Source: Rhynochetos jubatus | Taxonomy: Eukaryota > Chordata > Aves > Eurypygiformes > Rhynochetidae | NCBI GenBank assembly: GCA_027574665.1 | Contig: CM050654.1 | Coordinates: 29,469,722 to 29,533,721, forward strand | Direction: 5' to 3' | Length of the DNA: 64,000 bases | Shown: in pieces, positions 1 to 13,290 of the stretch | How positions within the stretch are numbered: the first letter of the stretch is position 1 | Layout: each line of letters opens with the position of its first letter | Made by a program: the position numbers and the translations under genes | Notes under the pieces: generated by a model | Told to the model about the DNA's origin: nothing | Databases searched by the model: none | The model's input: only the letters and a program-made list of their open reading frames with translations

Positions 1-3000
1 TATCTGTTCGAAAGCATCAGTGTCATGGAAATCTACCAATCTAAAAAGCACTTGCATGTTGGGCATGTTTGGTAGGAGAAGCAAGAATGAAAATTTAGGG
101 ACTGATCCCAGAATAAGGCTTCTGCTTTTCACCTTCCTACCCCCAAGCTTGATATGGTGTCAAGAAGTTCTGGCTGATCAAGATTGGGAACTCAAAGCTG
201 AGACTCTCCTGTTTAACAGGTGGGGGGTTTATTCATGGGCTCTCTGTTATTTTTCATCAAATATCTTCTCCCTCCCTCTTCTGTCAAAACAGCTGTGCAA
301 CACTTCCTGAAAAAGTTTTTTTCTCTAGCATGCAACAAGAGAAACACAAATTGGTATGCTTTTGTATGAAGTGCTCTTCCCCAGCAAGTCCCTACAAAAG
401 CAGCGTGTCTGCATCTGTACTGTTTCCTGTGGCAATCTGGTCTGGAGGTAAGTGATCTCTTGTGCCCATTAAAACCTTAAGGGAAGTACTGGGATTGTGT
501 GGATAGATGCTCTATCTTGTCTGTCTGGTTCCAATTAAACATTTATATTACCTTAAAGGTGTGCTGAGATACAGATCAAAATTCCCTTTTGATGAACCAG
601 AAATAATTTATTGTGGCAATGTTGTACATGCAAAGGTGTAAAAAATCAGCCCTGTAAATATGTAGAAAACCCATGTTATATTAAGGATCTGAAGTATTAT
701 TACCCCAAATTTCAAAGTCATTTAAAGTCAGATAATTATATTTTGTCTCATTGGGTCAGCTTACAAACTCATGCCCTTGTATAAATCTCAATACTGACTT
801 GTCAGTATTAGGTCCCACACAAGAGTGCACAGGTGCCCAGTCTCTTTTTCTGAAATCACTGCAGATATTTCAGATGTTTGATATGCCTTTGCCTTCTGAT
901 ATCATAAAATGGAAATGATGTATGAATTTTGCACTTTTTCTGTGTGCTCACTTCAGTTTTAATGATCATGGACCTGCTGCAGATAGGAGTTTCCACTCCT
1001 GTGAGTCTCCAAATCAGTATCAAGTATGTTTTTTAAAGCATGTTCTGTGGTTCAAATGTGTTGCAGGCGTTAATGTTCATCAGGTACTATTGCATCTCTG
1101 GCCAAAAAAAGACAATTGTGATACTCCCTTCCAATCATAATGTCAGATTTGCCTCATGAAAATTCTTGGAAGGTGTTTCTGACCTGCTGTAACATGGCTT
1201 TTAGAAAATGCCACTCCTGTATGTGTATCTGACACTCAATCAGCCTGCAGCCGAGACCACTTCTCTTCAAACCTTACACTAATCCAGAAAGTACATCCAT
1301 GCCTCAAATGGACAAGCATATTTTTGTGGTCTTCATTCACGTTGCACCATAGGACTTTTCCTGCTGTTGTAAAGGAAGAGTCACCATGCCCTGCTTATTT
1401 TTAGTGCACCACAAAGGAAGCCCACAGCTGCAGCTCCTATACATTTCATTATTAACTATTTTGAGTACCCACTAAGAAAATGTTTGTGGGCTTCAAGAGA
1501 AAGACTCCTGCCCAGTGGCAGGTACTGAAAGACTATTACATCTTCTTTTTGTTCTCAGCCATGCATTCAGTCAATTCACTCACTTCAAGAAATGATGGTT
1601 ATTCAGTGAGCTGAGATGGGCCCTTTAAGTCACCTGATTAGATAACCACTCATAAGCAGGGGATTTGTATTGCTGCCACTCACTAGTAACAGTGGGTCGG
1701 TTGCTGTGTTAGCATTAGCACTTGATTGAAAGGAAATTTCTGTTTGGGCAAGAAAAGGATTTTGAATGGACAATGTTTTTCTTGATGACATTGTGTGTTG
1801 GAAAGGTGGAATAAAACCTGGGCCCCAGGCTGAGAGTCTGCTCAGCTCTGATAATGTGTCTGCTGACCTTTCGTGCAACAGGGAGTTAAGTTGCTCATAA
1901 ACTACACTAGCACCAAAAGATGGACCCCTGGCTGTTCTCCAGCTCAGGGTGTACATGGGTGATGCACAGCAGCCTGCCTCTTCCTGCTGAATGAGGTGCA
2001 AATCTCAGGGTGGAAGACAGCAAACAAATCCGTACTCCAGACCCACTCTGCAGCAGCAATTTCTGATGTTCTGTACAGTCCATCCTCAGATGGCTGCTGC
2101 AGATGAGAGGAGGAGGATTTCCCATAGGAAATAAAGATTATTTTTGTTGGAATGTTCTAGTCATCGCACTGTGCATAATTAAACCTTAAGGAGTCGCTCA
2201 GAACAAAAGTGATTTGTATAGTTCAGGGAATTGCATTATACAGTGCTGAAAAACTGTAAGTCAAACAGTGGATGCAGCAGTCTTCTGCTAGGCCTTAGAG
2301 CAAAAAAACCTGAATGATTTCTCATCCATATAAGATGTATATGACAAGGAAAGTGAATCAGTGAAAAACATTATGGAAGATCAATTACGATTAATTCATT
2401 CAGGGCATAAAAATTAAAATTATGGCCAATTTATTCTATCCGTGGATAAAATCTGAGCCCCACTGATAGTGTAGAGAATTTTGTCATTGACTTGAAAAGG
2501 TGTGGAATGCCAAGCATTTTAAATATATATTCAAGCTATTTTAAGGAAATAAAGCAATTATTTATCATTCATATTTGCAGAATGAACTTGCCAGTTAGCT
2601 CCCTGAAATATTTGTTGCTATTACTTATGCATAATTTATTGCTAAATTTGTTTACATGTGCTGTGTTTGAAAATGAAGCAGCATGGGAGCAAAGAACATT
2701 ATAGTTTTCTTGTTATAGAAAAGAACAGTGTGAGGAGGCTTTTTTATTCCTGCTGTATTAAAAGTGAGAAGTTAAATACAGCGACTGAAGTGCCTTTATA
2801 GACTTACATAATAAATATGTTCATCAATCCTTCTAGCTAAATACTGATCACTATTTCCCACATTAAGTACCAGTCTGTGCCCATTCACTCCACAGGAAGG
2901 AGTCTGTGGGTGGAAAGAGTAGTTTCTAAAAAGTTTGTGTCTTTCTCTCCCACAGCTGCCTTCTTGTGCTGGTAGACAGAAATACCAGAGGGACAGACGT

Positions 3001-3799
3001 TCCCCTCCAATGCTTTCTTCTTAAGGACTGCTGGGTTACAAGGCTTTCCCAAGTAGGTGGAGAAATACAAAGCTATGTCCATGCTGTGAAGGCTTCAGGT
3101 GTCCCCAAGGCCAGCAGAGAACATGGTTGTTGAACAGGACACTGGGATAGCCTGGGAAGTCACACACTGAGCATGAGACTCCCTGCACACTCCATCCCAG
3201 CCTGGCTCCATTCTAGCACACCCAGGTCCTCGGCTGTGGTGCTGGCAGCATGGCTCAGGTTACCTCGGCAGTCAAATAACTCTGGCATAAGTGACTCCCT
3301 CCCTGCAGCTCCTGGTTTTCCAGCATAACCTGTTCTGTCAGCTCAGCCAGCTGTCTCAATGAAAGAGGGTCCAACAGGGAAACTGCACTCCTGGCTTCGA
3401 AATTGACCAGAAAGGAGAAATTTTTCCATTAAAACACACTTCCATGTCTGTCTGTAGGTACTGTAACCAAGTAATATTAAAGTCTACTGAGCTGTTGGGC
3501 ACTGCAGTGGCAGGGAGGGAGAAATGCTTAGAGAAGCATCTTAGCTTTTTCTGTAAACTGAGCATGGATGAAAATCAATGCTTCTGTTATGTGGTGATCA
3601 AAGGCAAACCTGTGCTCCACAGAAGGCAAAGGATGGGAGTATGGTCGGAAAATTCAGGGAAAATTTTTGTCTTTCACTGAGGTCAATAAATGTTTCTTTG
3701 CAAGTTGATGTAAGAAACAAGTCCCTAGAAACAAAATTTCCCCTTCGGCAACTACAGACTAGCACACGCTGTCTTTTGCGTAGATGAGCTTAAAGAAAT
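1..3799. other. No gene seen
   Basis: Only scattered ORFs up to 123 codons are present (for example 1630-2001, minus), none recognisable. No transposon, RNA gene or simple repeat of note was found. Confidence 0.6.
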
Positions 3800-4000
3800 A
3801 AGCACTGGGCAGGGAGCTGGGAGATCCTGGCAGAATCCTGATTCTGCTACTGATGGCCAAAACACACAATTTTTCCCATCTGTTTTCCCTTCAGTGAAGT
3901 GAAGGCCATACTTCTCCCTGAAAGGGTGTTGTACTGTTTAATTAGGTAATGTTCGGACAGTGCTTTGACCATATAAACACCATATAAATGCTAAGTGTCT
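3800..4000 (+). mobile_element. MIR/CORE-SINE-like SINE, nearly full length
   Basis: The order of modules matches an old amniote tRNA-derived SINE. GCACTGGGCAGGGAGCTGGG and GATTCTGCTACTGATGG correspond to the tRNA-related head. CCATCTGTTTTCCCTTC corresponds to the 'cctcagtttccccatctg' core. TTAGGTAATGTTCGG and CAGTGCTTTGACCATATAAA, with CATATAAATGCTAAGTG, correspond to the tail. Similarity is spread along the whole 200 bp, which makes chance unlikely. Divergence is high, as expected for an ancient copy. Confidence 0.78.
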
Positions 4001-4649
4001 AATTCATCATGCCCTGCATTGCTGTGGTGGGGCGATAGGGTATCCGTTTGATCTCATGTGGGGGCATCCAGCCCAAAATGCTGTACTGACATCCCTGGAT
4101 GAGTATTCAGGACCTGTTACTCAATCCCTGAAACACGTCCTGTTTCTCTGGCGTGTTGATCCTCCTGCCCATCTGTCTGCATGGCCCCTTGCCCTCTGAA
4201 GCATCCTGTGTCCATGTTAGGAGCTCAGAAGTACCAACAGGAGGGAGAGGTGTGTGTGCACAGCCAGCAGCTTTTCCTTCAAGGAAATCACTGTGCAAGG
4301 TGACACAGCCTCTCCACGGCGTGTTGGCTGTGGTGGGCAGCCTTTCTGCAACACCTGACTGGCCATTTCTGGCAGAAATATGTTCATATGATCATGTCTT
4401 CTCTACGAACTGGGAGCACTGATGACTTCTATGCAAAGAATCTTTTTTTATTAGTCACAAAATCTGTACCGTTAGGGCCCTCTGTACAATTTAGCTGGTC
4501 TCATTTCTATTTTAGCACAGAGCCAGGACAGCCTTTACAATTGTGTTATTGTGGTACTGCCCATGAGCAGCAACTGCTGCCTAAATAGGAGAGATGAGGC
4601 TATCAGCTGAACCACCTCAGAGCTCCTTTGACTGAAGGACTTTCAAGGA

Positions 4650-5131
4650 TTGTCAGACAAAATTAAATCCATGATTTATTTTGCAATATTGTTTCAGCAC
4701 AAGAAAGTAATCCATGCAGGCATGGTGTGGATTTCCATCTTCCTCCATCGGTCGGACAATGTCGTGGTCTTGACTCTGCTGCTGCCCTTGAGCTTTACAA
4801 GCAGTCTCTGCCTCAAACAGCAGATAAGGTCCTTGGCTGAGATCCTGGAGATAAGACAGCCGGGGGCCATTGTTGTTGGCAATGGTAGAGTTGAAGAAAA
4901 ACGTACATGGAATAAACACAGACATGGAGCCGAATGGTTGCTTTCTCTGCAGCCCTTAATCCAGACCTGACTCCAGCGAGTGGAGGTGCCAGCATGCACT
5001 AGTTGGGTGTTTCTGGCCTGGATGTTGTTTGCTTTCATCTTCCTCTTTCCGCTGGCTCTAGGCAAGGCCAAAAGAAAGATGCCCAGGAGCTGTGAAAGGA
5101 GATGGCCAGTCAAACCATCCAGGCCAGACAC
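4650..5131 (-). other. Overlapping ORFs with partly coding-like composition, unrecognised
   Basis: Minus-strand frames of 145 codons (4694-5131) and 90 codons (4653-4925), and a 106-codon plus-strand frame (4650-4970), overlap here. In the 90-codon frame many third positions are G or C around 4800-4915, and it contains an N-glycosylation-type NST. I recognise no domain, and no polypyrimidine tract precedes the frame on the minus strand. It may be a decayed retropseudogene, an old exon or chance. No function is proposed. Confidence 0.25.
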
Positions 5132-5391
5132 ACTGGAGATCAGCAGAAATCACTGCAGATGCCTTCTGAGACTTGTTTCCCTGATCAAAATGCTGGAGTG
5201 TTCAAACTGACAAAATGTTCATAGTTCATCTAGTGCTAACAAAAATAACCAGCACCACAAAAACGTGACCGTTAGCGTGAGATGCCACTGCTAGCTTATA
5301 TAATTCCCTCATGCCACCCCTCATCTTCAGCAATTGTTTCATGAGTTTGCAGAACCCACAATTGTGTGACTCTTGTAAATAAAATAATTTT

Positions 5392-5404
5392 CTTTTTTTT
5401 TTTT
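5392..5404. repeat. Poly-T run
   Basis: An uninterrupted run of about 13 T lies within a TTTTC-rich stretch. Confidence 0.8.
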
Positions 5405-5879
5405 CAAAAAGCGTGCACTTCTACATCTAGTGTTTTTGCCAAGAAAAGACAGAAAATCCAAAGCAAAATATTTTAACAAGTAGCAGCAAACAAACAAGAT
5501 GACTGTGGTTTTAGGAACAGCTTCCAGCCATTCAAGAGACGTACACAGCTCCTGAAGCCAAAGCACTGTGCACCACAAGCCTGTGTTGGTGCGGGAGAGA
5601 AACCCTGCGAAGCTCCCGAGCCTTACCGCGTCCTTGTGAACTTGCTCTGCTTTCTGTGCCTGGGCATGAAGAATAGTGAAATGAGGCCTAAGCATCTCTC
5701 TGGAGCCTAAAATGTTTTATTCTAATTCTCTATTGAGAAGAGCAATAAAATGTAGCCCGGGGTTTTAAAATATATAAACCTGCATTTCAGTGTTGCAAAT
5801 TCATTATAGTGTCTGTCCATAAATTCTTGCACCAGTCTAAGCTGTTTAATTGGCAAAATATATACTATATACCATGAAC

Positions 5880-6330
5880 TTGGGCACTTAAATTTGATAT
5901 CAGCTCAGCCTACTCTCAGGTGATATTAATCACTAATTAATACTTTTTGGGGGTTTTGTTCCTGCAGAAAGAATCAGTACTCTAATTACCACTTGTTTGA
6001 TAATGTGCCTTTATCTTTGTTTTAATGGGGCTGCCAGTTTATTTAGATGCAAACATCTAAGGATTTTTACATCCCCAAGAGCAATTGCTCTCTTAAATAC
6101 TTTCAGTGATACAGTTACTTTAAAGCAATAAGCAGTGCAAGAAGAGCTAGCATGAAATTACATTATATCTCCAGAGCTTTGTAGTTATATAAGAACTCCT
6201 GGCATATTCTGTTAATTAATGGAGTATGTTTACTGTGGGTTTTTGAAGTTATTAATTATTTTTATTAGTTTAAAATTCTTTAACTGTCATGACTGTGTAC
6301 TATTTCCATTATTAATTCAAGCCAGAGGTG
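5880..6330. promoter_or_regulatory. Candidate homeodomain-site-rich regulatory element
   Basis: This AT-rich block contains four TAATTA cores (5934-5939, 5983-5988, 6213-6218, 6253-6258) and a perfect 14-bp palindrome AGAGCAATTGCTCT at 6078-6091. It has no simple-sequence repeat and no recognisable transposon. TAATTA is the consensus core for many homeodomain factors, and clusters are common in vertebrate conserved non-coding elements. Conservation itself cannot be seen from one sequence, so enhancer function is inference. Confidence 0.33.
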
Positions 6331-6430
6331 TATGGTATGTTGTGCATTCCTATCTTATCCAAGGGATGTGCAAAATATAAGAGGGAGGACATTCATTCTG
6401 TCTGATGTCACCCCCCATTTTGACACTGCA

Positions 6431-6470
6431 AGTATATATGTATATATTATATATATTTATATGTATGTAT
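6431..6470. repeat. AT-rich simple repeat (TA/TATG)
   Basis: Alternating TATATATG, TATATATTATATATATTTAT and ATGTATGTAT form an imperfect TA microsatellite at the end of a quiet stretch. Confidence 0.85.
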
Positions 6471-6765
6471 TAGCAGTACCCAAAAAACCATAAGAATAAG
6501 TGAACGTTTTATGCCACAGATTTGCTACACCAAATCTAGCAATTTTCCAGTGTCGACTTATTTTTTAAATACCAGTATTTCTAACCCACATTAATTTATA
6601 AGTGTCCATCTAATGTAGAACATAGTGCTAGTTAGAAATTTTCACATATGAAAGAAAAAAATCTCTACTTTTACTTTCTTAAAATGGACTGAGGAAAGTA
6701 TAATACAGAGTTAGATAAGGTTTCTTCTCATGATTAAAGCACTAGGACACAGCAGTCTCCTTTAC

Positions 6766-6795
6766 TTTCCATGATTTCAGTTTCCATGATTTCTG
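6766..6795. repeat. Tandem duplication of a 15-bp unit
   Basis: TTTCCATGATTTCAG (6766-6780) is followed directly by TTTCCATGATTTCTG (6781-6795). Fourteen of fifteen positions agree. Confidence 0.85.
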
Positions 6796-6799
6796 ACAA

Positions 6800-9700
6800 A
6801 GACTTAATTGCTGAATCTTTTTAGCTGCTGCAAAATGAATAATAGATACATATAAATGATTAATGTAAAAGACCTGTAGTATATAGTCATTTTACCCCTC
6901 CCTTTCTCAGTGTGGGCAGGTCAGGTGCAAAAATACTTTGCTTCAGAAAGGTGTCTGAAAATTAATTCATTAACATTCATTAGGCACTTGTAATGAAAAG
7001 TGAGAATGGAATACAAAGAATTGCTATTTTCTTTCTTTACATTCCTTAGACTAAATTGGATTAATCAGATTGGAAAGGATAATAAAATATTAGAGCTTGT
7101 TCTTATCTCTTTGCTTCCTCCCATCAGTTATAAATGAGTACACCGGAACACTACTTGCTGTTGCAAGGCAGCGACAATATTTGAGGCTCTCTTGGCTACC
7201 TACTCGTTTTGAGGCAGAAAATGGTTACAGAAAGATTTTATTTTCTCACTGAACTCCACTGCTGGGCAGCAAAAGGGAGGGAGTGACTGTAAATTAGAGG
7301 GATTTCCTTTTTCTTCCTTTTTTTCTGTGAAAGACACAATATCTGTGGAATTTAGTAATCGCCAACCCTTTTTACCACAGACTCTCCACCTGACAAGTAA
7401 AACCTATATCCCGACTTGCCTTGCCTTTGGCTGTGCAGCAGAGTGGGCAGCATCATTTGCCCTGTGTGGTGTGGCTGCTGGGAAGCACAGCTCTGACACT
7501 GCCTATGACCTGTCAACTTTCCTCTCTCATCTCGAGGGGTGGCATCAACTTGTCTAATGTGCTGTGAAACAGTGGTGAAATCCTGCTTCTCCGTTCTGCC
7601 TTTGAGTGCAGAAAATGATACTGCAGCCAGAAATGAGATTGATCTTTAAGAATTCCTGAAGCGAGCTGGGTTTCATACGAGATCTGAAGCTAATTTTTGT
7701 GATTTGACCCATCTCTTCTCAGAAGAGCCCACTCATAGCAGCGAGAGGTTTCTCTCTACCTTTGCATTTGGTCCTGTGTGGTTGTCTTTTTACATACCCT
7801 ATGTTTATCAGCTGTCTAAAGCAATTCCCAACCAGCTTTTCAGTTTTGTGAAGAAGCTTTCCTATAGATTTTTTTTTTCATTAAAATGTGGTGAAACAGA
7901 TGAAACACTTTAGATGGGTTTTAATCATAGTTTTCTTCATTTCTGTCAAAGATGAGCACAGAAGAGTAGCATTCTTTTCCTCCAAGCTATTTTCAGCAAG
8001 CCCTTTGACTGGCGAGAGGACAGCATGTGAAAGCACACTTGAAGAGCTAAATGCACATCCAGAATCTCAGAAACTCAAGGTAGACAGACAAGTGTCTTCA
8101 ACGTGGGCCCCCAGGACTCCAGCCTATGGTGCAGTGCACAGAGTCAGCAAATAGGCTGCATTAATCCAAAGAATAAAAGAGTTGTACAACCAGGTGTATC
8201 TTAGATCACACTATATTTAGAGCTAGGATTTTTCTTTCACTATCTTATCACAAATTTTAAAGTTGTTTTTTTTCTTCAAGGTCTACAACTTTATCAGAAC
8301 TTCTGTAACAGTTTTCTCTATTTTATATGCATAGGGAGGAAGAATAGCTAAAATCTTATTTCTTGCATTCTCCCTCCATAAATACTGTCTCAAGGGACTA
8401 TTCCTAACATTGGTGTTCCTATCTCCAGTCAGATAAGTCAGAAGAGGGCTGCCCACCCTGAGCTTCAGTGCTCTCCAGATCTGTGCTACTACCTCCGTTA
8501 CTCTGTTTGTGCTTTGTCTTTCCTTCTCAGATCTCATGAAAGAGAAACTGACTCCTCCTTCCTGAGCACTGCTGACTTTTGCTAATCCCATGGCTCTTGC
8601 GCTTGGAACTGCAAACTGGCTCCTGCAGCAGTCCATATCTTCTGCATTTTTAAAATTCTTGGTCCGCCCCCCTTTCCTTCTTCTTTTAACATCCCACAGC
8701 AGGTATGAAGCTCTGTGAGATGGTCAACATGAGGACTGAGTTTCTGTAAGTTAAGAGTATCAGCTCAAGTCTTCTTCCAGCTGGGACCAAATCACTTTGA
8801 AGATGCACAGAAGTAATACTCACTTTTACTGTGGGTTATTTTTTCATCTTCACATACTCTTCATGCTTTCTAAAAATCATTGAAGTCAGGTTTGTGCTTT
8901 GGTCCATGGCTAAATTGGGATCCAAAAGTCTTGAAGTGTTTTGAGTAAAAGGTGTATCTTCAGTCAGCCAGGATGAAGTGAGATGAACTGAGCAGACCTT
9001 GATCTTGGAAAAGATAAATAAATCTTCTACTCACAACAAGTCATGAATTTCATTCATTTCCACATCACCTTCCAAATACATTTGTGAAGTCAGGAGAGAT
9101 GAAATCATATTCCCCCTATCCTAAAAAAACCAAAAACAAAAACAAACCCAACCAAAAAAAAAAAAACTAATTAAAAAAAACAAGTTAAAGCCTAATTGGC
9201 ATTAATCTTTTGGGAACTGAGAATTTAACCTTTTAAGAATTTTTTTTCCTACAACTTTGAAATACAGAATCTTCAAAACTATTAGGAAAATAGTTTATTT
9301 CAAAGATTTTTCTATTAAGAACTCATTTGAATGTTTGAAATTCTACTGATAAAGAATCTTCTTGCTAAACCACTTCACTCATCTGGATCAAACCAGGTCA
9401 ACCAGAGAAGACATCAGAGTTAATAGCTTGACCAATACATTGCTAAGGCCAAAAGACTGTCACAGTCATTGAAATTTATTATGGACAGTGAAAATTAGGG
9501 AAATTAATGTTGTGATTATTTTATATTAAGCCTATACATTCTGGCTTACATAGGACCATGTTTTAAAACAAAGTTCCCCACCTGGATTTGAAGTTCTACC
9601 AAAGAATACAAGCTTTTTTATTCTAAATATTTTTGGTAATAAATAGTTCAAAAGGCAAAATTTACTGTTTTCTTACTTTTGGTTCAAGAAACAAGTTTCT

Positions 9701-12700
9701 AGCAAAGTCATCAAGCCTCAGTTTGCAGTTACTGCCTCTTGCTGCTCAAGTATAGCCAGCTGCTTCTCAAACCTTCCTGTTCACCCAGAGGTGAGAAAAG
9801 TTGTGGTCCAACAGGATTTTCACTGCACACACCACATTCCTTTTGTGACATGGTTTCTTGTAGTAAGTCTTACATGCTGGGAAAGCAGAAACTCAAGATG
9901 ATGTTGATGACATAGTAGCAATGCTGCTTCCCCACTCTGAGTCACATCCCAGTTCCAGCTAGCCAAGGGCCCCCAGTTCCCTGGGGCTGTTGCACCAAGA
10001 GCTCAAACTGTCATCTGCCTTTGTCCCTTGAGCAAATAATCACAATATGACCATCTCACATGTTTTGAAACATCGTCTATTCCTCTTCCTGATGTAGAAA
10101 AAAATTGTTACTGAGTTCAAGTCAGCCCTCCTTCTGGGAATGAGATCTTCAGGAAAAAATGTCAGCATGAATGTAAAACTGGAACCAAATTAATATTAAT
10201 CCTTCCCAATTTCCTAATTTTTCATGTATCTCCTTTTTGTGTGGGGGCTCCTCTATGTTGCTGGTTTTTTGCAGCAGTGTTTTCTAATTCTAAAGAAAAC
10301 AGACTTGGGGCTAAGTGTTGGATCATTGTCTCCCATGAACTTTTTCATTTGTGCCTTATGCCCTTTAGAAATAGAGCTTTGGGTGTCCCCAGTGTTGGTT
10401 TTTGGTTTGGGATTTTTTTCTCTGTGTAATGCTTGTTGCATTCTGTTATAGAAACAAAGAACACACATTCACTTTTATCTGTGCTACAGAGTCACAACAC
10501 CACTCTTCATTGTGATGAGCGTCGTCAGCAGCGGTCTCCTGCCAATTCTCCTCCTCCAGATTCATATTCATTTGTTAGGTCTAATTAAAGACCCACGGTA
10601 CAAAGAAGCTTAGGGCTGCTTTACATTCAAGCTCCTCTGCTTTTGACTGATAGTACACCTTTTGTGTGCAACATTTTAGGATTGTGTAGTAATGACTTAC
10701 AGTGACAGATTGCTTTTGTACTTGCTGGCTACTGTCCATTTCATTTTCATTATACGTTTTATTGTATACTTCAGAGAGAGTTTGCTAAAGGTTTGCAACA
10801 TACCAAATTTATAGTGGGATTTGAGTGCTCTAGGGATGGATGGGAAAAATCTGGTATCTTCCATCAGATTATCCTACAATAGCTTTAAAGGAACTCTGGA
10901 GCCTGCAGCAAATAAGAATACTGTAAAAGATGATAATACCGTCCTTTCTTTCTTTGCAGTTCTCTCCTTCTTTTCCTCTCTACTATGCCACTAAAGTATT
11001 CCTGAAAGGACTATATATAGTGCAGAAACTTGGAAATTGGGTTTAACAACCGCACCTGAAAATCAGTCTGGATTCTCTCCAGGTCAGTAATGTTCTGCAG
11101 AGTCAGTTAACAGCCTTGTTGGGACACTTCTGCCTTGATTACCTTGGAAACCTGATCATGGTCAAGGCAGCCCAGAAATCGGTTGTCGCCTTTCAGGTCT
11201 GCAGTGAGCAGGCGTCAGAAACGGCACTGGCCAAGGTGCTGAAGTTTTACGGCTCGACTCCTGTCCCGCAGGGGTTTGGTTCTCTTGGAACTACATCTAA
11301 AAACATTCAGGGCAGTAGAGAAGGGAACCTATTGCTCAATGAGATGTTCCTTTTTATTTAATGACTTACTAGGTTAGCCTAACCTTCAGCAGAGTCAGTC
11401 TAACTCTGAGATACAAAAGAGAACAGTGTTTTTTCAAGTCTGTGAAAGAAAAATATCTCTGTAAAATTGGGGTGCGGTTATCAAGCACTGCATTCAACTC
11501 CACTTTCCCAATACCAGGAAGCCAGTAAGAAATTCTGGGTATTGCAAAGGACTGATGAAATGCTTTGGCAGAGCTTAGAGTAGGAAGAAAGTGGGTTTTC
11601 TGGAAGAGAGCATGTGTTTGCACCTCAGCTGTTCCAGTTTTCAGCCTGGCATCTCAGTTTAACCTGCTGATGAATGTGTGAGTCTGTGTTAAGACACAAG
11701 ACTGCAAACTGAACAGCTGAAGAAAGGTGTAAATTCTCTTCTGTTGGTTCTGTCACAAGAGTAGCAATGCCCAACATGAGGTAGGACAATAATTTCTTAC
11801 GCCTCGACTTCAGGATTCACAAGAATGTTTGTTTCCATGTTAAACTCCATGCAGAATATCCACATTATCCACTCAGTCACAAGCCAAAGAAAGAGTAGGT
11901 CCATAGACCTGTTCAACCTGTCTGAAGTCCTGGAGTAAATGAGGAAAAAACCAACCACCTTTTTTCCACCAAAAAAACCCTTACACTGCATTATTGTGGT
12001 CAATATGTTGATAAGGACAGACCTTTGCCTATAAGGCAAAACAGAGATGACGTCTGGTCACAAATCCATAAATATTACACTCCTTTCTAGGGATAGCCAT
12101 TTACCATAGCTACATGGCAACAGTGCTTCATCTTCCCAGTAAAACATTAATATAGTAGTGGGAATAGCATTTGTCCATATATTATATCAAGATACTTGCT
12201 GAGATCAAGAGTATGAAATACATATCTATGTCCATAATACCTGTCTGGAACTTTGCATGGGGTAATTAAATGAAGAGAATTGTCTTGGTGTGGGAAAGCA
12301 GAGAAGACCTGTGCACTACCAGGCACTGTATGTTGCCTCTGCTTATTAAACAGTGTAAGTACAGTTCTTATCATACCTGGGCAACACACTTGTACTTTAT
12401 CTCTATTTTGTTTTTTCAGCTGATGAAGGAGTTGAAGGGAAATTTGTCTGCTCATGAGAGGACAAAGTTGTTTCCCTGGCTAGTTTTGCACCAGACTACA
12501 CCCAGTTTGTATTCTTTAGTTTGGATCAGCCCTGAAATTTCTCATTCATCCAGTATTTCATCCAGGCAGTCTTCTCTGCACAGGCCCAGACATCAATATG
12601 AAGGATTTTAAGGTTTTAAACCTTAAAGCTGATATTATTTCAGTTTTCAAGCTTTTAGATCCTACTCTTATTTCAGTTAGGGAGGCATTAGGGGATCTTT

Positions 12701-13167
12701 CTCTGAAAGAACTGTCACCAGTGCTACTTGGTCCCTCAGAGGCCACCAGTGTCTGCTCATTAATTTTGTTGATAAGTGTTAAATGCATGGTTGACTTTGA
12801 AGCAAGAATCTTAAACTAACCACGACAATCAGTTCTTGCTCATGATAATGTCAGTTTGACTATAAAACCACTTGATTTATAAAGATCTCTGCTGTGAAGC
12901 TAAATTAAATAAATAGTACACTCGATGCCTGTTGTCCATACTGTAAATAAAGCAGAGTATAATCACATTGATAAGAAAACACTTTTCCTGCCCAAATGCC
13001 ATGTTCTCCACTAGTTTATTTTTATTCTTTTTTACCTCTTGTGACTTATCTCACCATAATTTGCAGGACAGACAAGTTACTCCAGAAGATTCAGAAAAAA
13101 ATCATCAATTTTTCTTACAGAACTAAATGTCTTCACAAAGGCCCTTAATTGCTGAGCAGAAAAGTAC
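6800..13167. other. No gene seen
   Basis: AT-rich sequence contains only the A-rich tract at 9122-9187. The open frames (for example 8283-8636 minus, 11116-11361 plus, 12270-12611 plus) have no recognisable product. The stretch around 11090-11290 is somewhat more GC-rich than its flanks, but I could not support an exon. Confidence 0.55.
9122..9187. repeat. A-rich low-complexity tract
   Basis: A runs are interrupted by single C, CC and TT, including a 13-base A run and an 8-base A run. It could be the decayed A tail of an insertion, but no element is recognisable next to it. Confidence 0.8.
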
Positions 13168-13290
13168 TGTCATGGTTTAACTCTGGCCAGGAAAATGCCA
13201 TGAAGCTGCTCTCACACTTCACTACTCCTTCCTCCAGTGGAAGGGGAGAATAGCTGGTTTGCTCTGGTGGAAGGAAGGCTTTAGTACAAA
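13168..13290 (-). mobile_element. Fragment of a second, different avian LTR
   Basis: The stretch starts TGTCATGGTTTAAC and continues with a CTCTGGCCAGG, AGCTGCTCTCACAC, CCTCCAGTGGAAGGGGAGAA pattern. This resembles the terminal part of a common avian LTR that I remember as TGTCATGGTTTAACCCCAGC... Only about 120 bp is recognisable; the sequence then becomes unremarkable and no matching second end or target duplication was found. In the family this end is, to my recollection, the 3' end of the sense strand, so the fragment would lie on the minus strand. Its right boundary is approximate. Confidence 0.55.

Noticed and set aside
11090..11300. Possible exon with CAG/GT-like boundaries and higher GC
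   Set aside because: The reading frame resembles no known protein, and the putative splice sites lack convincing polypyrimidine tracts or donor context.
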